A DNA stretch of 64,000 nucleotides from Mesorhizobium sp. STM 4661 (GTDB taxonomy: Bacteria; Pseudomonadota; Alphaproteobacteria; Rhizobiales; Rhizobiaceae), in the NCBI RefSeq assembly GCF_000359125.1, contig NZ_CAAF010000055.1, positions 1 to 64,000 of the forward strand, in the 5' to 3' direction. Numbering within the stretch: position 1 is the stretch's first letter; each line of letters begins with the position of its first letter. The notes below the pieces were generated by a model, which did no database searches, was not told the origin of the DNA, and worked only from the letters and a program-made list of their open reading frames with translations. The translations under genes and the position numbers were made by a program. Shown one piece after another: positions 25,997 through 35,717 of this stretch.

Positions 25997-27040
25997 CTAT
26001 ATTCGCATGATGCCCAATTTGTAGAGGCGATGATAGAGAATCTGCTTCTTCATATAGCCGGCTATCGCTGCATTGACATCTCCCCCTCGGGACAAGGAGC
26101 CGTGACTGCGTAGGCGTAGGCGGTCCTGCTCTTCTCGCCCGACGTCGTGCATGGCAAACGTCTTTTGACTGGGATGAACGCGAAAGCAGCCAAGGAAGCG
26201 GGGAAGCCGCTTGAAACGGAAGCCTGCCGCCTGCGCCCGCAGGATGAAATCCCAATCCATCGCAAACTGAAACATTGTGTCGAATGCACCCAGTTTTTCC
26301 CAAACGCAGCGGCGCCAGAACATGGTCTCCTGGGGGATGTAGTCGGCCCATTTGATGACCTCGCTGTCGTGCGGCGGCAGGACCACGCGAGCGGTTTCCC
26401 TACCCTTTTCGTCGATCACGATTCGATTGCCATAGACGAAATCGGCCTTGGGATACTTTTCGAAGGCGTGTGCCACATAATGCAGCGTTCCGGGCAACAG
26501 GACGTCGTCGCTGTTGAGATAGGCCATGATGTCGCCGGAGACGACCGCAAAGCCCTTGTTGATGGCGTCTGTCTGCCCGCCGTCCGCGGCGCTGTTCCAG
26601 GCAATCCGTTGTCCGTAGGACTCGAGTATCTCGCGTGTCCCGTCTTGCGAGCCGCCATCCTGAACGATGTATTCGAGATTGGGAAAGTTCTGGGAGAGGA
26701 CGCTGTCGATCGTAGCTGGCAGAAAATGCGCATGCCGATAGGACGGCGTGACAATGGCAATCCGAAGCGTGCCCGTGTGGGGTGTTGGGACGCTGTAGTT
26801 GGGTGGGGTATGCAATTTCCGTGGCTGGTACTGATGAAAATCGAAAACCTTCGGCTGAAATTTATATCGCCAGCTGTTGCGCCGCCGCAGGTGATAGGCA
26901 CCCTCCAGCATCTGGATTCGCCGCTTGAGCGACGAAATCTCTTCCACCAGATTAGCGATTGTGACTTCCGGCCCGCCGTCCATCACTGGTTCCTCAAGAA
27001 TTGCGTTGCCACACGTCACACAACACGTGGTCCGTTTCAA
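25997..27040 (-). CDS. Glycosyltransferase family 2 protein
   Basis: A 347-residue GT-A glycosyltransferase. The GT2 core begins at about residue 91 (LRIAIVTPSYRHAHFLPATIDSVL), with QDGGSQDGTREIL and the metal-binding DxD region AYLNSDDVLLPGT. A later AMDWDFILRAQ matches the acceptor-side motif. The first 90 residues include a short coiled-coil (VTIANLVEEISSLKRRIQMLEG). An ATG 19 codons downstream (MDGGPEV) is a possible start. It is divergent from another glycosyltransferase at 27168, suggesting a small surface polysaccharide locus. Donor and acceptor are unknown. Confidence 0.9.
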   Translation of the reverse strand: MKRTTCCVTCGNAILEEPVMDGGPEVTIANLVEEISSLKRRIQMLEGAYHLRRRNSWRYKFQPKVFDFHQYQPRKLHTPPNYSVPTPHTGTLRIAIVTPSYRHAHFLPATIDSVLSQNFPNLEYIVQDGGSQDGTREILESYGQRIAWNSAADGGQTDAINKGFAVVSGDIMAYLNSDDVLLPGTLHYVAHAFEKYPKADFVYGNRIVIDEKGRETARVVLPPHDSEVIKWADYIPQETMFWRRCVWEKLGAFDTMFQFAMDWDFILRAQAAGFRFKRLPRFLGCFRVHPSQKTFAMHDVGREEQDRLRLRSHGSLSRGGDVNAAIAGYMKKQILYHRLYKLGIMRI

Positions 27041-27167
27041 TAGCGCCCAGTGCTACAATTGGTCTGCTACAAGGTTTCTGCGCCACGGACGCCGGTTATG
27101 TTGCAAACTCGGGATTTGGCCGTGAAGGTGCGCAGCCCCCGATGCGTCCAGACTGCGGTGGCGCCCT

Positions 27168-28706
27168 TTGAACAGTAGACCCTCCAGAAAACGAAGGCAT
27201 CTCATGCGCCGCTCTTTGTTACGGAAAAGTTCGCAACAGAATCCGCCCGATTCGAATGTGCTGTTTTCCGTTCTGATGCCGCTTGAGTTCCATCGCGACC
27301 AGGCAACCATCGCGATCCGTAAATGGCGGCAGGACCAGACCCTGAGGGGTTCGGCGTTCGAACTCATACTCGTTGCCTCCCACGATGCCAATGCTGCGGA
27401 TATGGATGAGATTCGCCAGCTGCTTGCACCGCAGGACCGCCTCGTCCAGACGTCAGCCAAGCATGACATCGCCCAAGTTGCGGAAGCAGCGCGGCATGCC
27501 CGGGCGGACCTGCTGTTTTTCACCGAAAGTCATGTCTGGCCGACGCCCACCGTCCTCGAACAATGCCTCGATGTCTTCTCAAGGCGCCCCGAATGGGCGG
27601 GATTCTCGTGTCGAACCCATGCCAGCGCACCCAACAAACTGGCGCGTTCGGAAGCGCGGATGTACGAGGCCGATATCCAGCACGGCATGACGAAGAGTTC
27701 GTGGCGCAAGATCCTCGACCAGTGCTTCGCAACACGCCGCAAGGCCTACGAAGAAGCCGCGGGGTTTGACCCTGGCTTCGGGCATTTTTCGGAATGGCTG
27801 TTGGCTGCCCGCTACCACAAATTGGGGCTGTCCATCGGTTACGTGCCAGAAATCGAACTTGTGCATCACTACATTGGGCAATGGCCGGAACTGCGTCGCT
27901 TCACGGAGGATTTCGTCGCCGGCGAGGCACTCTGGCTGGCGCGCGGCGGACCGCGGCAGGAGCCGATGATCGAAATTCCATTCGAATGGAGCAGTCGAGG
28001 CGAACGCCGGAAAGATCTGGCGCAGCATATTCTGCAAATCGCCTGGCACCAGAAGAGACGGAAATTGCGTCCGCAGTTGCACTGTGGAGGCATGATGCAG
28101 GTGCTCCGGCGCCATTGGGTCGCGGCCCTGCTGGGAGACCGTCTGGACACCATCAGCGCGCGCGCAACGCTTTTCTGGCGGCACGTCGCGCTGATGTTGG
28201 CAAGGGCATTCGGTTCGGACGCGCAACTCGACAGAGTGTTTCGGCAAACGATCGCCGCACTGGTGCACGAGAGACGGCTGCGTACCTCACCTGAAGTGCA
28301 AAAGGTCGCTGGCGATGGCTCGCTGTGGACGCCAGATGAACTCGATGCCGGACGTGCTGCCGGGATCTATGCGGCAGAAGTCTATGATGGCGTAGCCTTT
28401 CGATGGTCGAGCGATGCCGCGTCGGTCGAACTGAAATTGCCTGTGGGTGAACATCTGGTGCAGGTCCAGACGCTGGCGCACATATTGATGACGCGCGTTG
28501 AGCCGCTTTTTTATCTGAACGGGCAAATATTGCCCATTGAAGCCGCCAATGTCGCCGACGGGACTTTCGTCCTGAAGGTGGCGCGGGACAGCGACAATCC
28601 CGCGATCTTCGGGTGGGTCGGTGAGCATCAGCAAGCGCCGAACGATAGCCGCATACTGGGCCTGCCGATCACACGGATTTCCAGGCTAGGGAGCAACGAT
28701 ACCTGA
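27168..28706 (+). CDS. Glycosyltransferase-like protein with C-terminal extension
   Basis: A 512-residue protein. Residues 32-240 resemble a GT2 domain (FSVLMPLEFHRDQATIAI, ADLLFFTESHVWPTPTVLEQ, FGHFSEWLLAARYHKLG, YVPEIELVHHYIGQWPELR), although the usual DxD is TESH. Residues 240-380 are basic and helical. The C-terminal 120 residues (GIYAAEVYDGVAFRWSSDAA ... VKLPVGEHLVQVQTLA-like) suggest a beta-sandwich, possibly carbohydrate binding. A second ATG 12 codons in may be the true start. It is divergent from the GT2 gene and is probably involved in polysaccharide assembly. Confidence 0.75.
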   Translation: MNSRPSRKRRHLMRRSLLRKSSQQNPPDSNVLFSVLMPLEFHRDQATIAIRKWRQDQTLRGSAFELILVASHDANAADMDEIRQLLAPQDRLVQTSAKHDIAQVAEAARHARADLLFFTESHVWPTPTVLEQCLDVFSRRPEWAGFSCRTHASAPNKLARSEARMYEADIQHGMTKSSWRKILDQCFATRRKAYEEAAGFDPGFGHFSEWLLAARYHKLGLSIGYVPEIELVHHYIGQWPELRRFTEDFVAGEALWLARGGPRQEPMIEIPFEWSSRGERRKDLAQHILQIAWHQKRRKLRPQLHCGGMMQVLRRHWVAALLGDRLDTISARATLFWRHVALMLARAFGSDAQLDRVFRQTIAALVHERRLRTSPEVQKVAGDGSLWTPDELDAGRAAGIYAAEVYDGVAFRWSSDAASVELKLPVGEHLVQVQTLAHILMTRVEPLFYLNGQILPIEAANVADGTFVLKVARDSDNPAIFGWVGEHQQAPNDSRILGLPITRISRLGSNDT

Positions 28707-28764
28707 CAGGGCCGAACAGCGCAGACCTATCTATCGTGTGACCGACGCGGACGCCATCCAGACA

Positions 28765-29394
28765 TCAGTTGGCGGTCTTGGCCTTGTCCTGCTCTTCCTT
28801 GAGCTTCTTGGCGAAGTCCTGGTTGTTCTTGGCGACGAAATCCTGAAGCTTCTTCTGCCGATCCTCGATGTCCGACTGCTGCAGCGGCGGGCCATCGAAG
28901 GCGCCGCTGAAGCCGGTCAGCGCGATCTTGATCGGGTTCGGCTGATTCTGGAAATTGACCGAGGTGAGCGTCAGGTTCGAGCCCTTCTTGAAGGAGGCCA
29001 CGAGCTGGTCGGTCAACGGCACTTCCGCCACGCAGCGGTCGGGGAAGCAGATTACGTAGTCGAGCTTCTGCGCCTTGCCGGTGTCGATCTGGAGACCGAT
29101 GCCGGGAGGAACCAGGCGGCCGGTCGGAACCGTGACCTGGAACACCTTGCGGTTCACCTTGCCCTTCAACTCGATCAGGCTGACACCGGTGATGAGCTGG
29201 CCGTTGCCGGCGGTGGTAATGTTCTGGACATTGCAGATGTCGACGTCTTCCTGCTTGGTGCAGGCCTTGAACCAGCCTTGCGGAATCTGCTGTTGCTGCT
29301 GCGCGGAAGCAGAAGGAAGCCCGGCGACCAGAAAGCCGACCACGCCAGCGGCCATGGCCGAAAGGCGGTATGCGTTGCTGTTCAGGCTCGTCAT
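28765..29394 (-). CDS. Invasion-associated locus B (IalB) family protein
   Basis: A 209-residue exported protein with a signal peptide ending SASA-QQQQQ and the IalB pattern: GWFKACTKQEDVDICNVQN, GKVNRKVFQVTVPTGRLVPPGIGLQID, and CFPDRCVAEVPLTDQLVASFKKG. The cysteines suggest two disulphides. The lysine-rich helical tail (KLKEEQDKAKT) is separate. The start is chosen for GAGGAAG nine bases upstream. IalB proteins were named in Bartonella but are common in non-pathogenic Rhizobiales; function is unclear. Confidence 0.9.
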   Translation of the reverse strand: MTSLNSNAYRLSAMAAGVVGFLVAGLPSASAQQQQQIPQGWFKACTKQEDVDICNVQNITTAGNGQLITGVSLIELKGKVNRKVFQVTVPTGRLVPPGIGLQIDTGKAQKLDYVICFPDRCVAEVPLTDQLVASFKKGSNLTLTSVNFQNQPNPIKIALTGFSGAFDGPPLQQSDIEDRQKKLQDFVAKNNQDFAKKLKEEQDKAKTAN

Positions 29395-29627
29395 GTCGTG
29401 CACTTCCTCTCAAATGATCCCGGGAACCGGCTTCTTCGCGCCGTGTGGTCCAGCTACCTGTTGCCGAAATGAGGCAACAGAATGACTTTGGACGGCGTGT
29501 TACACTGCAAGCGATGCCGAATCCAGCCCGGTAACCGCAATTCTTGAAGACGCGATTGGCCGTCGCGCGGCCGCCTCATGCTAGGGTGCGCTCCGAATCA
29601 TCAAGCCGACCCGGTAAGGAGACGGTC

Positions 29628-31448
29628 ATGGGCCGCGTTCTTGTTTGGCTGATCGCCGCGATCTCGTTTGTCGCCCTTTCGCTCCAGCCGGCTCTCTCCG
29701 AGCCGAAACATGCGATCGCCATGCAGGGCGAGCCGGCGCTGCGGGCCGACTACACGCATTTCAATTACGTCAATCCCGATGCGCCGAAAGGCGGCAGCAT
29801 CACCTATTGCGTCGTCGGCACCTTCGACAATCTCAACCCGTTCATCCTGAAAAGCCTGCGCACGACCGCGCGCGGCATGATCGACACGGTCTACGGCAAT
29901 CTGGTCTTCGAACCGTTGATGCAGCGCAACTATGACGAGCCTTTCAGCCTCTACGGCTTGCTCGCTAGCAGCGCCGACATGGACCCGGAGCGCAAGAGCA
30001 TCGAGTTCCATCTCGATCCCAAGGCAAAATGGTCGGACGGCCAGCCGGTGACGCCGGAGGACGTGCTGTTCACCTATGATGTTTTCACCGACAAGGGCCG
30101 ACCACCCTACAGCGCCCGTATGAAGATGATCGCCAAACTCGAAAAGACGGGCGATCACAGCGTGCGCTTCACCTTTAATGATGAGGCCAACCGCGAGACC
30201 CCATTGATTATCGCGCTGACGCCAATTCTTCCCAAGCATGCTTTCAACAAGGAGACTTTTGACAGAACCACGTTGAAGCCGTTGATCGGCAGCGGTCCCT
30301 ACACGGTGTCACAGGTATCCCCTGGCCAGCGCATCGTCTTCAAGCGCAACCCGAATTATTGGGGCAAGGACATCCCGTCCAAGCGTGGCTTCGACAATTA
30401 CGACCAGATCACCATCGAATATTTCCTCAACGCCAACGCCAAGCAGGAGGCGTTCAAGAAAGGCATTTGCGCCATTGACGACGACAGCGATCCGGTCAGG
30501 CGCGAGCGCGATCTCGACTTCCCGGCCTTCCACAAGGGTGAGGTGGTCGCCGAGACCTTCGATACGGGCATTCCGCCTGTTGTCAACGGCTTCCTGTTCA
30601 ACACGCGGCTGCCGAAGTTTTCCAACCCCGTCGTCCGGCGCGCGCTCGGCATGCTCTACGACTTCGAATGGGCCAACAAGAACCTGTTCGGCGGCAAATA
30701 CACGCGCACCATGAGCTACTGGCAGAACTCGGAGCTTTCCGCGCTCGGCCACCCGGCCGACGATCGGGAAAAGGCGCTTCTGGCGCCCTTCCCCGGCCGC
30801 GTGCCGGCTGATGTCATGGACGGCACCTACCGGCCGCCCGTCACCGACGGTTCGGGCCAGGACCGCAAGGTGCTGAAGGTCGCCTTCGACATGTTGAAGG
30901 GCGCGGGCTACACCGTGCAGGACGGGACCATGCTCGATCCCGAGGGGAAACCTTTCGGCTTCGAGATGCTGACGGCGTCGCAGGACGAAGAACGCCTCGC
31001 CGCCATCTACCAGCGCACGCTGGAGAAGATCGGCATCGATATGACCATCCGCGGCCTCGACGGCGACCAGATCCAGTCGCGCAAGCAGCGTTTCGATTTC
31101 GAGATGCTGGTCGGCTCGAGCGGTTTCAACAATTCGCTGTCGCCCGGCATCGAGCAGACCGGACGCTGGGGATCCGCCGCCGCCAAGGCCGAAGGGTCGT
31201 TCAACCTCGCCGGCGTCGCCGATCCTGCCGTCGACGCTGCGATCAACGCGATGCTGAATGCTCGGACCAAGGAAGACTATGTCGCTGCCGTCCGCGTTCT
31301 CGACCGGCTGCTGATCTCAGGCAACTACATGGTGCCGATGCAATACAACACGCAGCAATGGCTCGCTTACTGGGCCTATCTGGAACATCCCGAAAAGACC
31401 CCCATATTCGGCTATCAGCTGCCGACCTGGTGGCGGAAGCCCAACTGA
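29628..31448 (+). CDS. Family 5 extracellular solute-binding protein (YejA/oligopeptide type)
   Basis: A 606-residue periplasmic binding protein with a signal peptide (MGRVLVWLIAAISFVALSLQPALS). The family pattern is clear: GGSITYCVVGTFDNLNPF, WSDGQPVTPEDVLFTYD, GSGPYTVSQVSPGQRIVFKRNPNYWG. Features around NYWGKDIPSKRGFDNYD match the microcin C/YejA-like subgroup of peptide binders. A strong AAGGAG precedes the ATG. No permease or ATPase is next to it, so it would have to work with components encoded elsewhere. Confidence 0.92.
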   Translation: MGRVLVWLIAAISFVALSLQPALSEPKHAIAMQGEPALRADYTHFNYVNPDAPKGGSITYCVVGTFDNLNPFILKSLRTTARGMIDTVYGNLVFEPLMQRNYDEPFSLYGLLASSADMDPERKSIEFHLDPKAKWSDGQPVTPEDVLFTYDVFTDKGRPPYSARMKMIAKLEKTGDHSVRFTFNDEANRETPLIIALTPILPKHAFNKETFDRTTLKPLIGSGPYTVSQVSPGQRIVFKRNPNYWGKDIPSKRGFDNYDQITIEYFLNANAKQEAFKKGICAIDDDSDPVRRERDLDFPAFHKGEVVAETFDTGIPPVVNGFLFNTRLPKFSNPVVRRALGMLYDFEWANKNLFGGKYTRTMSYWQNSELSALGHPADDREKALLAPFPGRVPADVMDGTYRPPVTDGSGQDRKVLKVAFDMLKGAGYTVQDGTMLDPEGKPFGFEMLTASQDEERLAAIYQRTLEKIGIDMTIRGLDGDQIQSRKQRFDFEMLVGSSGFNNSLSPGIEQTGRWGSAAAKAEGSFNLAGVADPAVDAAINAMLNARTKEDYVAAVRVLDRLLISGNYMVPMQYNTQQWLAYWAYLEHPEKTPIFGYQLPTWWRKPN

Positions 31449-31469
31449 CGCAAAACCAAGGAGACGACC

Positions 31470-32150
31470 ATGAGTGCCGACAGCTTCATCACGGTCGACG
31501 TGGTGTCCGACGTCGTCTGCCCATGGTGTTTCATCGGCCAGAAGCGGCTGGACAGGGCGGTCACTAATGCAAGCGATGTCGAGGTGCATATAAGCTGGCG
31601 GCCATTCCAGCTCGATCCGACCATCCCGCCCGAAGGCAAGGATCGCCGCGAATACATGATGGCCAAGTTCGGCAGCGAACAGCGCATCCGCGATATCCAT
31701 GCCCGTATCGAGCCTCTGGGCGAATCGGAAGGGATTTCCTTCGCCTTCGACGCCATCAAGGTCGCGCCCAACACGCTCGACGCCCATCGCCTGATCCGTT
31801 GGGCGGGTGCCGCCGGCGAAGCCGTGCAGAACCGGCTGGTGCGCCGCCTGTTCCAGTTGAATTTCGAGGAAGGCGCCAATCTCGGCGATCATACCGTGCT
31901 GATCGAAGCCGCTCGCGAGGCTGGCATGGATGCGTCCGTGGTCGAAACGCTCTTGCCGACGGACGCCGATGTCGAAGCGGTGCGGACCGAAATCACTACT
32001 GCTTCGCGCATGGGCATCACGGGCGTGCCGTGCTTCCTGCTTGAAGGCAAATATGCCGTGATGGGCGCGCAGGACGCCGATACGCTCACCGACGCAATTC
32101 GCCAGGTGGCAGCGGCCAAGGCGCGGGGCGAGTTGGAAAAGGTCGACTGA
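31470..32150 (+). CDS. DsbA family oxidoreductase (FrnE-like)
   Basis: A 226-residue cytoplasmic thioredoxin-fold protein starting MSADSFITVDVVSDVVCPWC with the active-site CPWC at residues 17-20. The cis-proline loop MGITGVPCFLLEGKYAVMGAQ is near residue 178. No signal peptide is present, so it acts in the cytoplasm, as FrnE-type disulphide isomerases do. It follows the solute-binding protein gene by 21 bp and may be co-transcribed. Confidence 0.92.
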   Translation: MSADSFITVDVVSDVVCPWCFIGQKRLDRAVTNASDVEVHISWRPFQLDPTIPPEGKDRREYMMAKFGSEQRIRDIHARIEPLGESEGISFAFDAIKVAPNTLDAHRLIRWAGAAGEAVQNRLVRRLFQLNFEEGANLGDHTVLIEAAREAGMDASVVETLLPTDADVEAVRTEITTASRMGITGVPCFLLEGKYAVMGAQDADTLTDAIRQVAAAKARGELEKVD

Positions 32151-32684
32151 GCTACTTCACCGTCGCCTTGGCTCTGCTGACGAAGAACCGCTTTTGACAG
32201 AGCGCGGCAATGCTTTTCCGGTCACGTCTAGGCGTCAGCACAAGCGATGACGCGAGGGAAAGCCGAATCATCCGAAGCCATTTTCAGCTGTTTTCGTCAG
32301 CCCGAAGCGGGAGTCCTTGGTTCTTCGAGTAGATGATGACGTTCACGAAACCGTGTGTGAAGCTTCCCCTAGGTAAGACGCCTACTCTTCTGCGTGGCAA
32401 TTAGCAACTCTTTGAAATTATAAGGATAATCAGTCTTCTGACCATTGATCACACGACGTTGCAGTCTCGTAATCTGTTGCATCACGGCAACGACCGTAGC
32501 CTCAATCCACTGCAGCCCGGAGAAAATTAATAGAAAATGATCAATTGGTGTTACTGTTCGTAACAAAACTAAAAAAGGTTTGGGCGGGATTGTGATTCGG
32601 GTCGGTAGACCAGAGCGACACTCAATATCGGAAAAATGGCTTCGCGATGTCGAAAGACAGGCGCCCCTGACGCCGGTGTCCTCC
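32151..32684. other. Long intergenic stretch, partly AT-rich
   Basis: The part around 32390-32580 is lower in GC than its surroundings. A minus-strand open frame of about 100 codons spans 32369-32686 but overlaps the start of the ABC gene and has no recognisable family or clear ribosome site. I see no RNA gene. It probably carries the promoter of the following gene. Confidence 0.4.
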
Positions 32685-34571
32685 ATGCGCAGCTTCTGGG
32701 GGCTGATGCGGGCCTACTGGTTCTCGGAGCGCTGGAAGGAAGCCTGGACGCTGACGCTGGTCATAGCGTTGCTCACCGCGCTCTCCAGCAAGGCCGGCGT
32801 CTGGTTCGCCGAAGCATCCGGCGAACTGGTCAACTCGATCGCCTTTTTCCACGATGCCGCAAACACCACGCCGCTTCAATCGCTGCTGACCAACGCCGGC
32901 ATACTTGTCCTTCTGGTTGTGCTCAAGGACGCAGGCTTTACCGGCATCCGCACCCTGGTTTCCACAACGCTGCATCGCAAATGGCGCGGCTGGCTGGACT
33001 GCCAGTTCAACGAAGCGCTGCTCGACGCCAATCATACGCATTTCCATGCCCAGCATGGTTCGTCCGGCTCCGCCGCTCCCGACAACATCGATCAGCGCAT
33101 CCAGGAATCGATCAAGGACATGACCGGCGGCGCCATAGGCCTCGCCATGGGCGTTCTGGCCGTCGCCACCTCGCTCTATTTCGTCGGCCAGAAACTGCTT
33201 GAAAACTCGGCGGAGGTCCAGGGGCTGGAGTTCCTCGGCAGCTACGGCAGCGCCGTCCTCGCGTTTCTGGCGGTCGCCACCTATGTGCCGCTGAACACCT
33301 GGATCGCGGTCAAACTGGGCAAACTGCTGGAACGGCTCAACGTCAGGATGCAGCAGGCCGAAGGCAGCTATCGCGGCGAGCTGACCACTTTTCTGCGCCG
33401 CAGCTTCCATGTCGCCGCATCGCAGGGCGAGGATGTGCAAAGGACGATGCACAGTCAGCGCTATGTCGACATCGACCGTACCTGGGCGCGGCTGAACATC
33501 GTCAACACCAGCTACAATTCGTTCGAGCTGGTCTACAATTTCATCGGCGCCCGCATCGTCGCCTATGGGCCGGGCCTCGTGCCCTTCATCCACAACGGCT
33601 TCGATCTCAAGGGCTATATAACCGGCTCCGAGATGGTCAACTCGCTGATCAGTCAATGTTCGTGGTTCATTCATGTCATGCCTGCCATCGCGGCGCTCAG
33701 GGCCAACAGCCAGCGTGTGACCGAGCTTGCAAACGCCATTGAAGACGTCCAGCACCCGCAGGAATTCTACCGGCAGACCGGCCATTCCGATTTCCGCTAT
33801 GCCAGTCAGAACCCGGTCTTCGGCCTGACTATCCAGAAGCTCGAACTGGCCCATCAGGGGGAAGACGCGACGCCGTTCCTCAGCGCCGCCAACCTTCGCT
33901 TCCGGCGCGGCGAATGGACGTTCCTGAAGGGCGAATCCGGTTGCGGCAAGACCTCGCTGATCAAGGCGATCAATGGGCTTTGGCCTTATGGCCGCGGCAC
34001 CATCGTCTTCCCGGAGGGTGTCAGGAGTTTCTATGCCGCCCAGGAGGTCAAGCTGCAGCAGGTCTCGCTGAAGCAGCTGGTCTGCCTGCCCGGCTCCGAG
34101 CACGATCACTCCGACGCGCAGGTCGCATCGGCACTGCACAGGGCAGGCCTTGGCGACTTCATCGAACACATGGCCGACGAAAGCCGCGAGGGGAAGATCT
34201 GGGATCAGGTTCTCTCCGGCGGCCAGAAGCAGAAGCTGGTTGTCGCCCGCATCGTGCTGCAGCAGCCGGGACTGCTGTTCCTCGACGAAGCGACCGGCGC
34301 GCTCGATCCCGACGGAAAGATCGCCTTCCATCAGGCGATCAAGGACAATTGCCCCGATGTGACGGTCATCAGCGTCATGCACGAGGCCGTGCCGCCAAGA
34401 TCGCTTTCAGGCGCCGAATTCTACCACAGCGTGGTCTCGATCACGGATGGCATTGCGACCAAGAAGCCGCTGGTTCCGAGCCTGCCTCGGGAACTCACCA
34501 CCATCCTCGCACAGCCAACGCCGGTCGAGGACAAATGGCTGCGTTTCTCCCGCCGCCTGAAGCAGAGATAG
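32685..34571 (+). CDS. SbmA/BacA- or YddA-like ABC transporter, fused membrane and ATPase domains
   Basis: A 628-residue half-transporter. The N-terminal part has SbmA/BacA-like membrane segments (RSFWGLMRAYWFSERWKEAW, then several helices to about residue 330). The ATPase domain carries Walker A GESGCGKTSL, signature LSGGQKQKLVVAR and Walker B GLLFLDEATGALD. This fused form resembles E. coli YddA and peroxisomal ABCD transporters. Related BacA exporters matter for symbiosis and peptide uptake. The start MRSFWG is chosen by family; the frame stays open 105 bases upstream to TTG/GTG codons. Confidence 0.88.
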   Translation: MRSFWGLMRAYWFSERWKEAWTLTLVIALLTALSSKAGVWFAEASGELVNSIAFFHDAANTTPLQSLLTNAGILVLLVVLKDAGFTGIRTLVSTTLHRKWRGWLDCQFNEALLDANHTHFHAQHGSSGSAAPDNIDQRIQESIKDMTGGAIGLAMGVLAVATSLYFVGQKLLENSAEVQGLEFLGSYGSAVLAFLAVATYVPLNTWIAVKLGKLLERLNVRMQQAEGSYRGELTTFLRRSFHVAASQGEDVQRTMHSQRYVDIDRTWARLNIVNTSYNSFELVYNFIGARIVAYGPGLVPFIHNGFDLKGYITGSEMVNSLISQCSWFIHVMPAIAALRANSQRVTELANAIEDVQHPQEFYRQTGHSDFRYASQNPVFGLTIQKLELAHQGEDATPFLSAANLRFRRGEWTFLKGESGCGKTSLIKAINGLWPYGRGTIVFPEGVRSFYAAQEVKLQQVSLKQLVCLPGSEHDHSDAQVASALHRAGLGDFIEHMADESREGKIWDQVLSGGQKQKLVVARIVLQQPGLLFLDEATGALDPDGKIAFHQAIKDNCPDVTVISVMHEAVPPRSLSGAEFYHSVVSITDGIATKKPLVPSLPRELTTILAQPTPVEDKWLRFSRRLKQR

Positions 34572-34799
34572 CACCGAGACCATGGCGTGACGGCATTGCC
34601 GGTGCCCGGCATCGGTCCAGCCCCATCGGGTAGCGATCACTCGCGATCTGGCCCGTTCGCTGCCATTTTCAGCCCTCATTGCGATTGACTCGGCAAGAAG
34701 CGCTCCTATGTTGCGCCGGCTTGCAGAATAGAATTCGAAACCCGCGAGCAGAAAGGTCACCGCGCCATGCCTGGCGACAGTCACAGTCGAACGCAACCG

Positions 34800-34845
34800 C
34801 CGTCCGCCTGGACGTGACCTGAACGGTTCACGTCCTGCCGGACGG
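34800..34845 (+). promoter_or_regulatory. Leader hairpin before the mgtE remnant
   Basis: A nested hairpin: outer arms CCGTCCG (34800) and CGGACGG (34839) and inner arms GGACGTGA and TCACGTCC. It ends just before the AAGGAG ribosome site of the mgtE remnant. It does not fit the known M-box riboswitch. Whether it sensed magnesium when the gene was intact is unknown. Confidence 0.4.
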
Positions 34846-34858
34846 CAAGGAGTGAGCC

Positions 34859-35661
34859 ATGAACGAATTTTTCCCCGTAGCGGGCGACGATGCCGTCGCG
34901 ATCGCCCGTATCCTTGCAAACGATCACGTCGCCGACATTGTCGAGGCCCTGAACCAGAAACCTCGCGAAACAGCGACGGAGTTGCTTTGTGAAGTGCCGT
35001 TCGAGCGGCTGGTCGAGATTTTCGACCAGCCGCTCGACGGTGCGTCCGAGCTAAACGACCGAGGACGTGCATCGTTTCGGCGGCATGGAGGCTCTCGATG
35101 AGCCCTACATGAAAATGAGCTTTCTCGCCATGATCCAGAAACGCGCCGGCTGGCTGTGCGCGCCGTTCATCAGCGAGATGCTGACCGCCAACGCCATGCA
35201 GAGCTACGAGGGCGAACTCGAAAAAGTTCATCCCGCTGATCATGAGTTCCGGCGGCAATTCCGGCTCGCAGGCGACATCGCTCGTCATCCGGGCGCTGGC
35301 GTTGCGCGAGATCGGCCTTGGCGACTGGTGGCGGGTCGCCCTGCGCGAATTGCCGACCGGCCTGGTGCTCGGATCGATCCTCGGCGTCGTCGGCATCTGC
35401 CGCATCGCGCTCTGGCAGTATCTGGGCTTCTACGACTACGGTCCGCACTGGCCGCTGATCGCCGCGACGGTCGGTGCGGCACTGGTCGGCATCGTCACCT
35501 TGGGCTCGCTGTCAGGATCGATGCTGCCGTTTGCCCTGAAACGGGTCGGCTTCGATCCGGCAAGCGCCTCGGCGCCGTTCGTTGCCACGCTGGTCGATGT
35601 CACCGGATTGGTGATCTATTTTTCGGTGGCGCTGGTGATCCTGCGCGGGACGCTGCTGTAA
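34859..35661 (+). pseudogene. mgtE: mgtE magnesium transporter pseudogene
   Basis: Three MgtE segments are in different frames. The first (34859 to about 35053) encodes part of the N-terminal domain (HVADIVEALNQKP ... ERLVEIFDQPLDGASEL). Then about 200 residues, including the CBS pair, are missing and the frame changes. The second (about 35055-35232) encodes the linker and first membrane helix (TTEDVHRFGGMEALDEPYM ... LTANAMQSYEGELEK). A small deletion shifts frame again before the third segment (FIPLIMSSGGNSGSQATS onward), which encodes the remaining membrane helices to the stop at 35661. The gene cannot make an intact magnesium channel. Confidence 0.88.
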
Positions 35662-35676
35662 AAAACTCACGCATCT

Positions 35677-35705
35677 CCATCGCGGCAATCTCGTTGCCGC
35701 GATGG
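35677..35705. terminator. Terminator between mgtE remnant and gor
   Basis: Arms CCATCGCGGCAA and TTGCCGCGATGG with a five-base loop lie between converging genes. The stem is perfect over 12 bp and could serve both strands. Confidence 0.65.
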
Positions 35706-35717
35706 GTTCTTGTCGCG

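Noticed and set aside
32622..34382. 586-codon minus-strand frame opposite the SbmA/YddA-like gene
   Set aside because: Antisense to intact Walker and signature motifs; no recognisable domain.
34690..34858. Magnesium (M-box) riboswitch before mgtE
   Set aside because: Only a simple nested hairpin is visible; the conserved M-box core is not recognisable.
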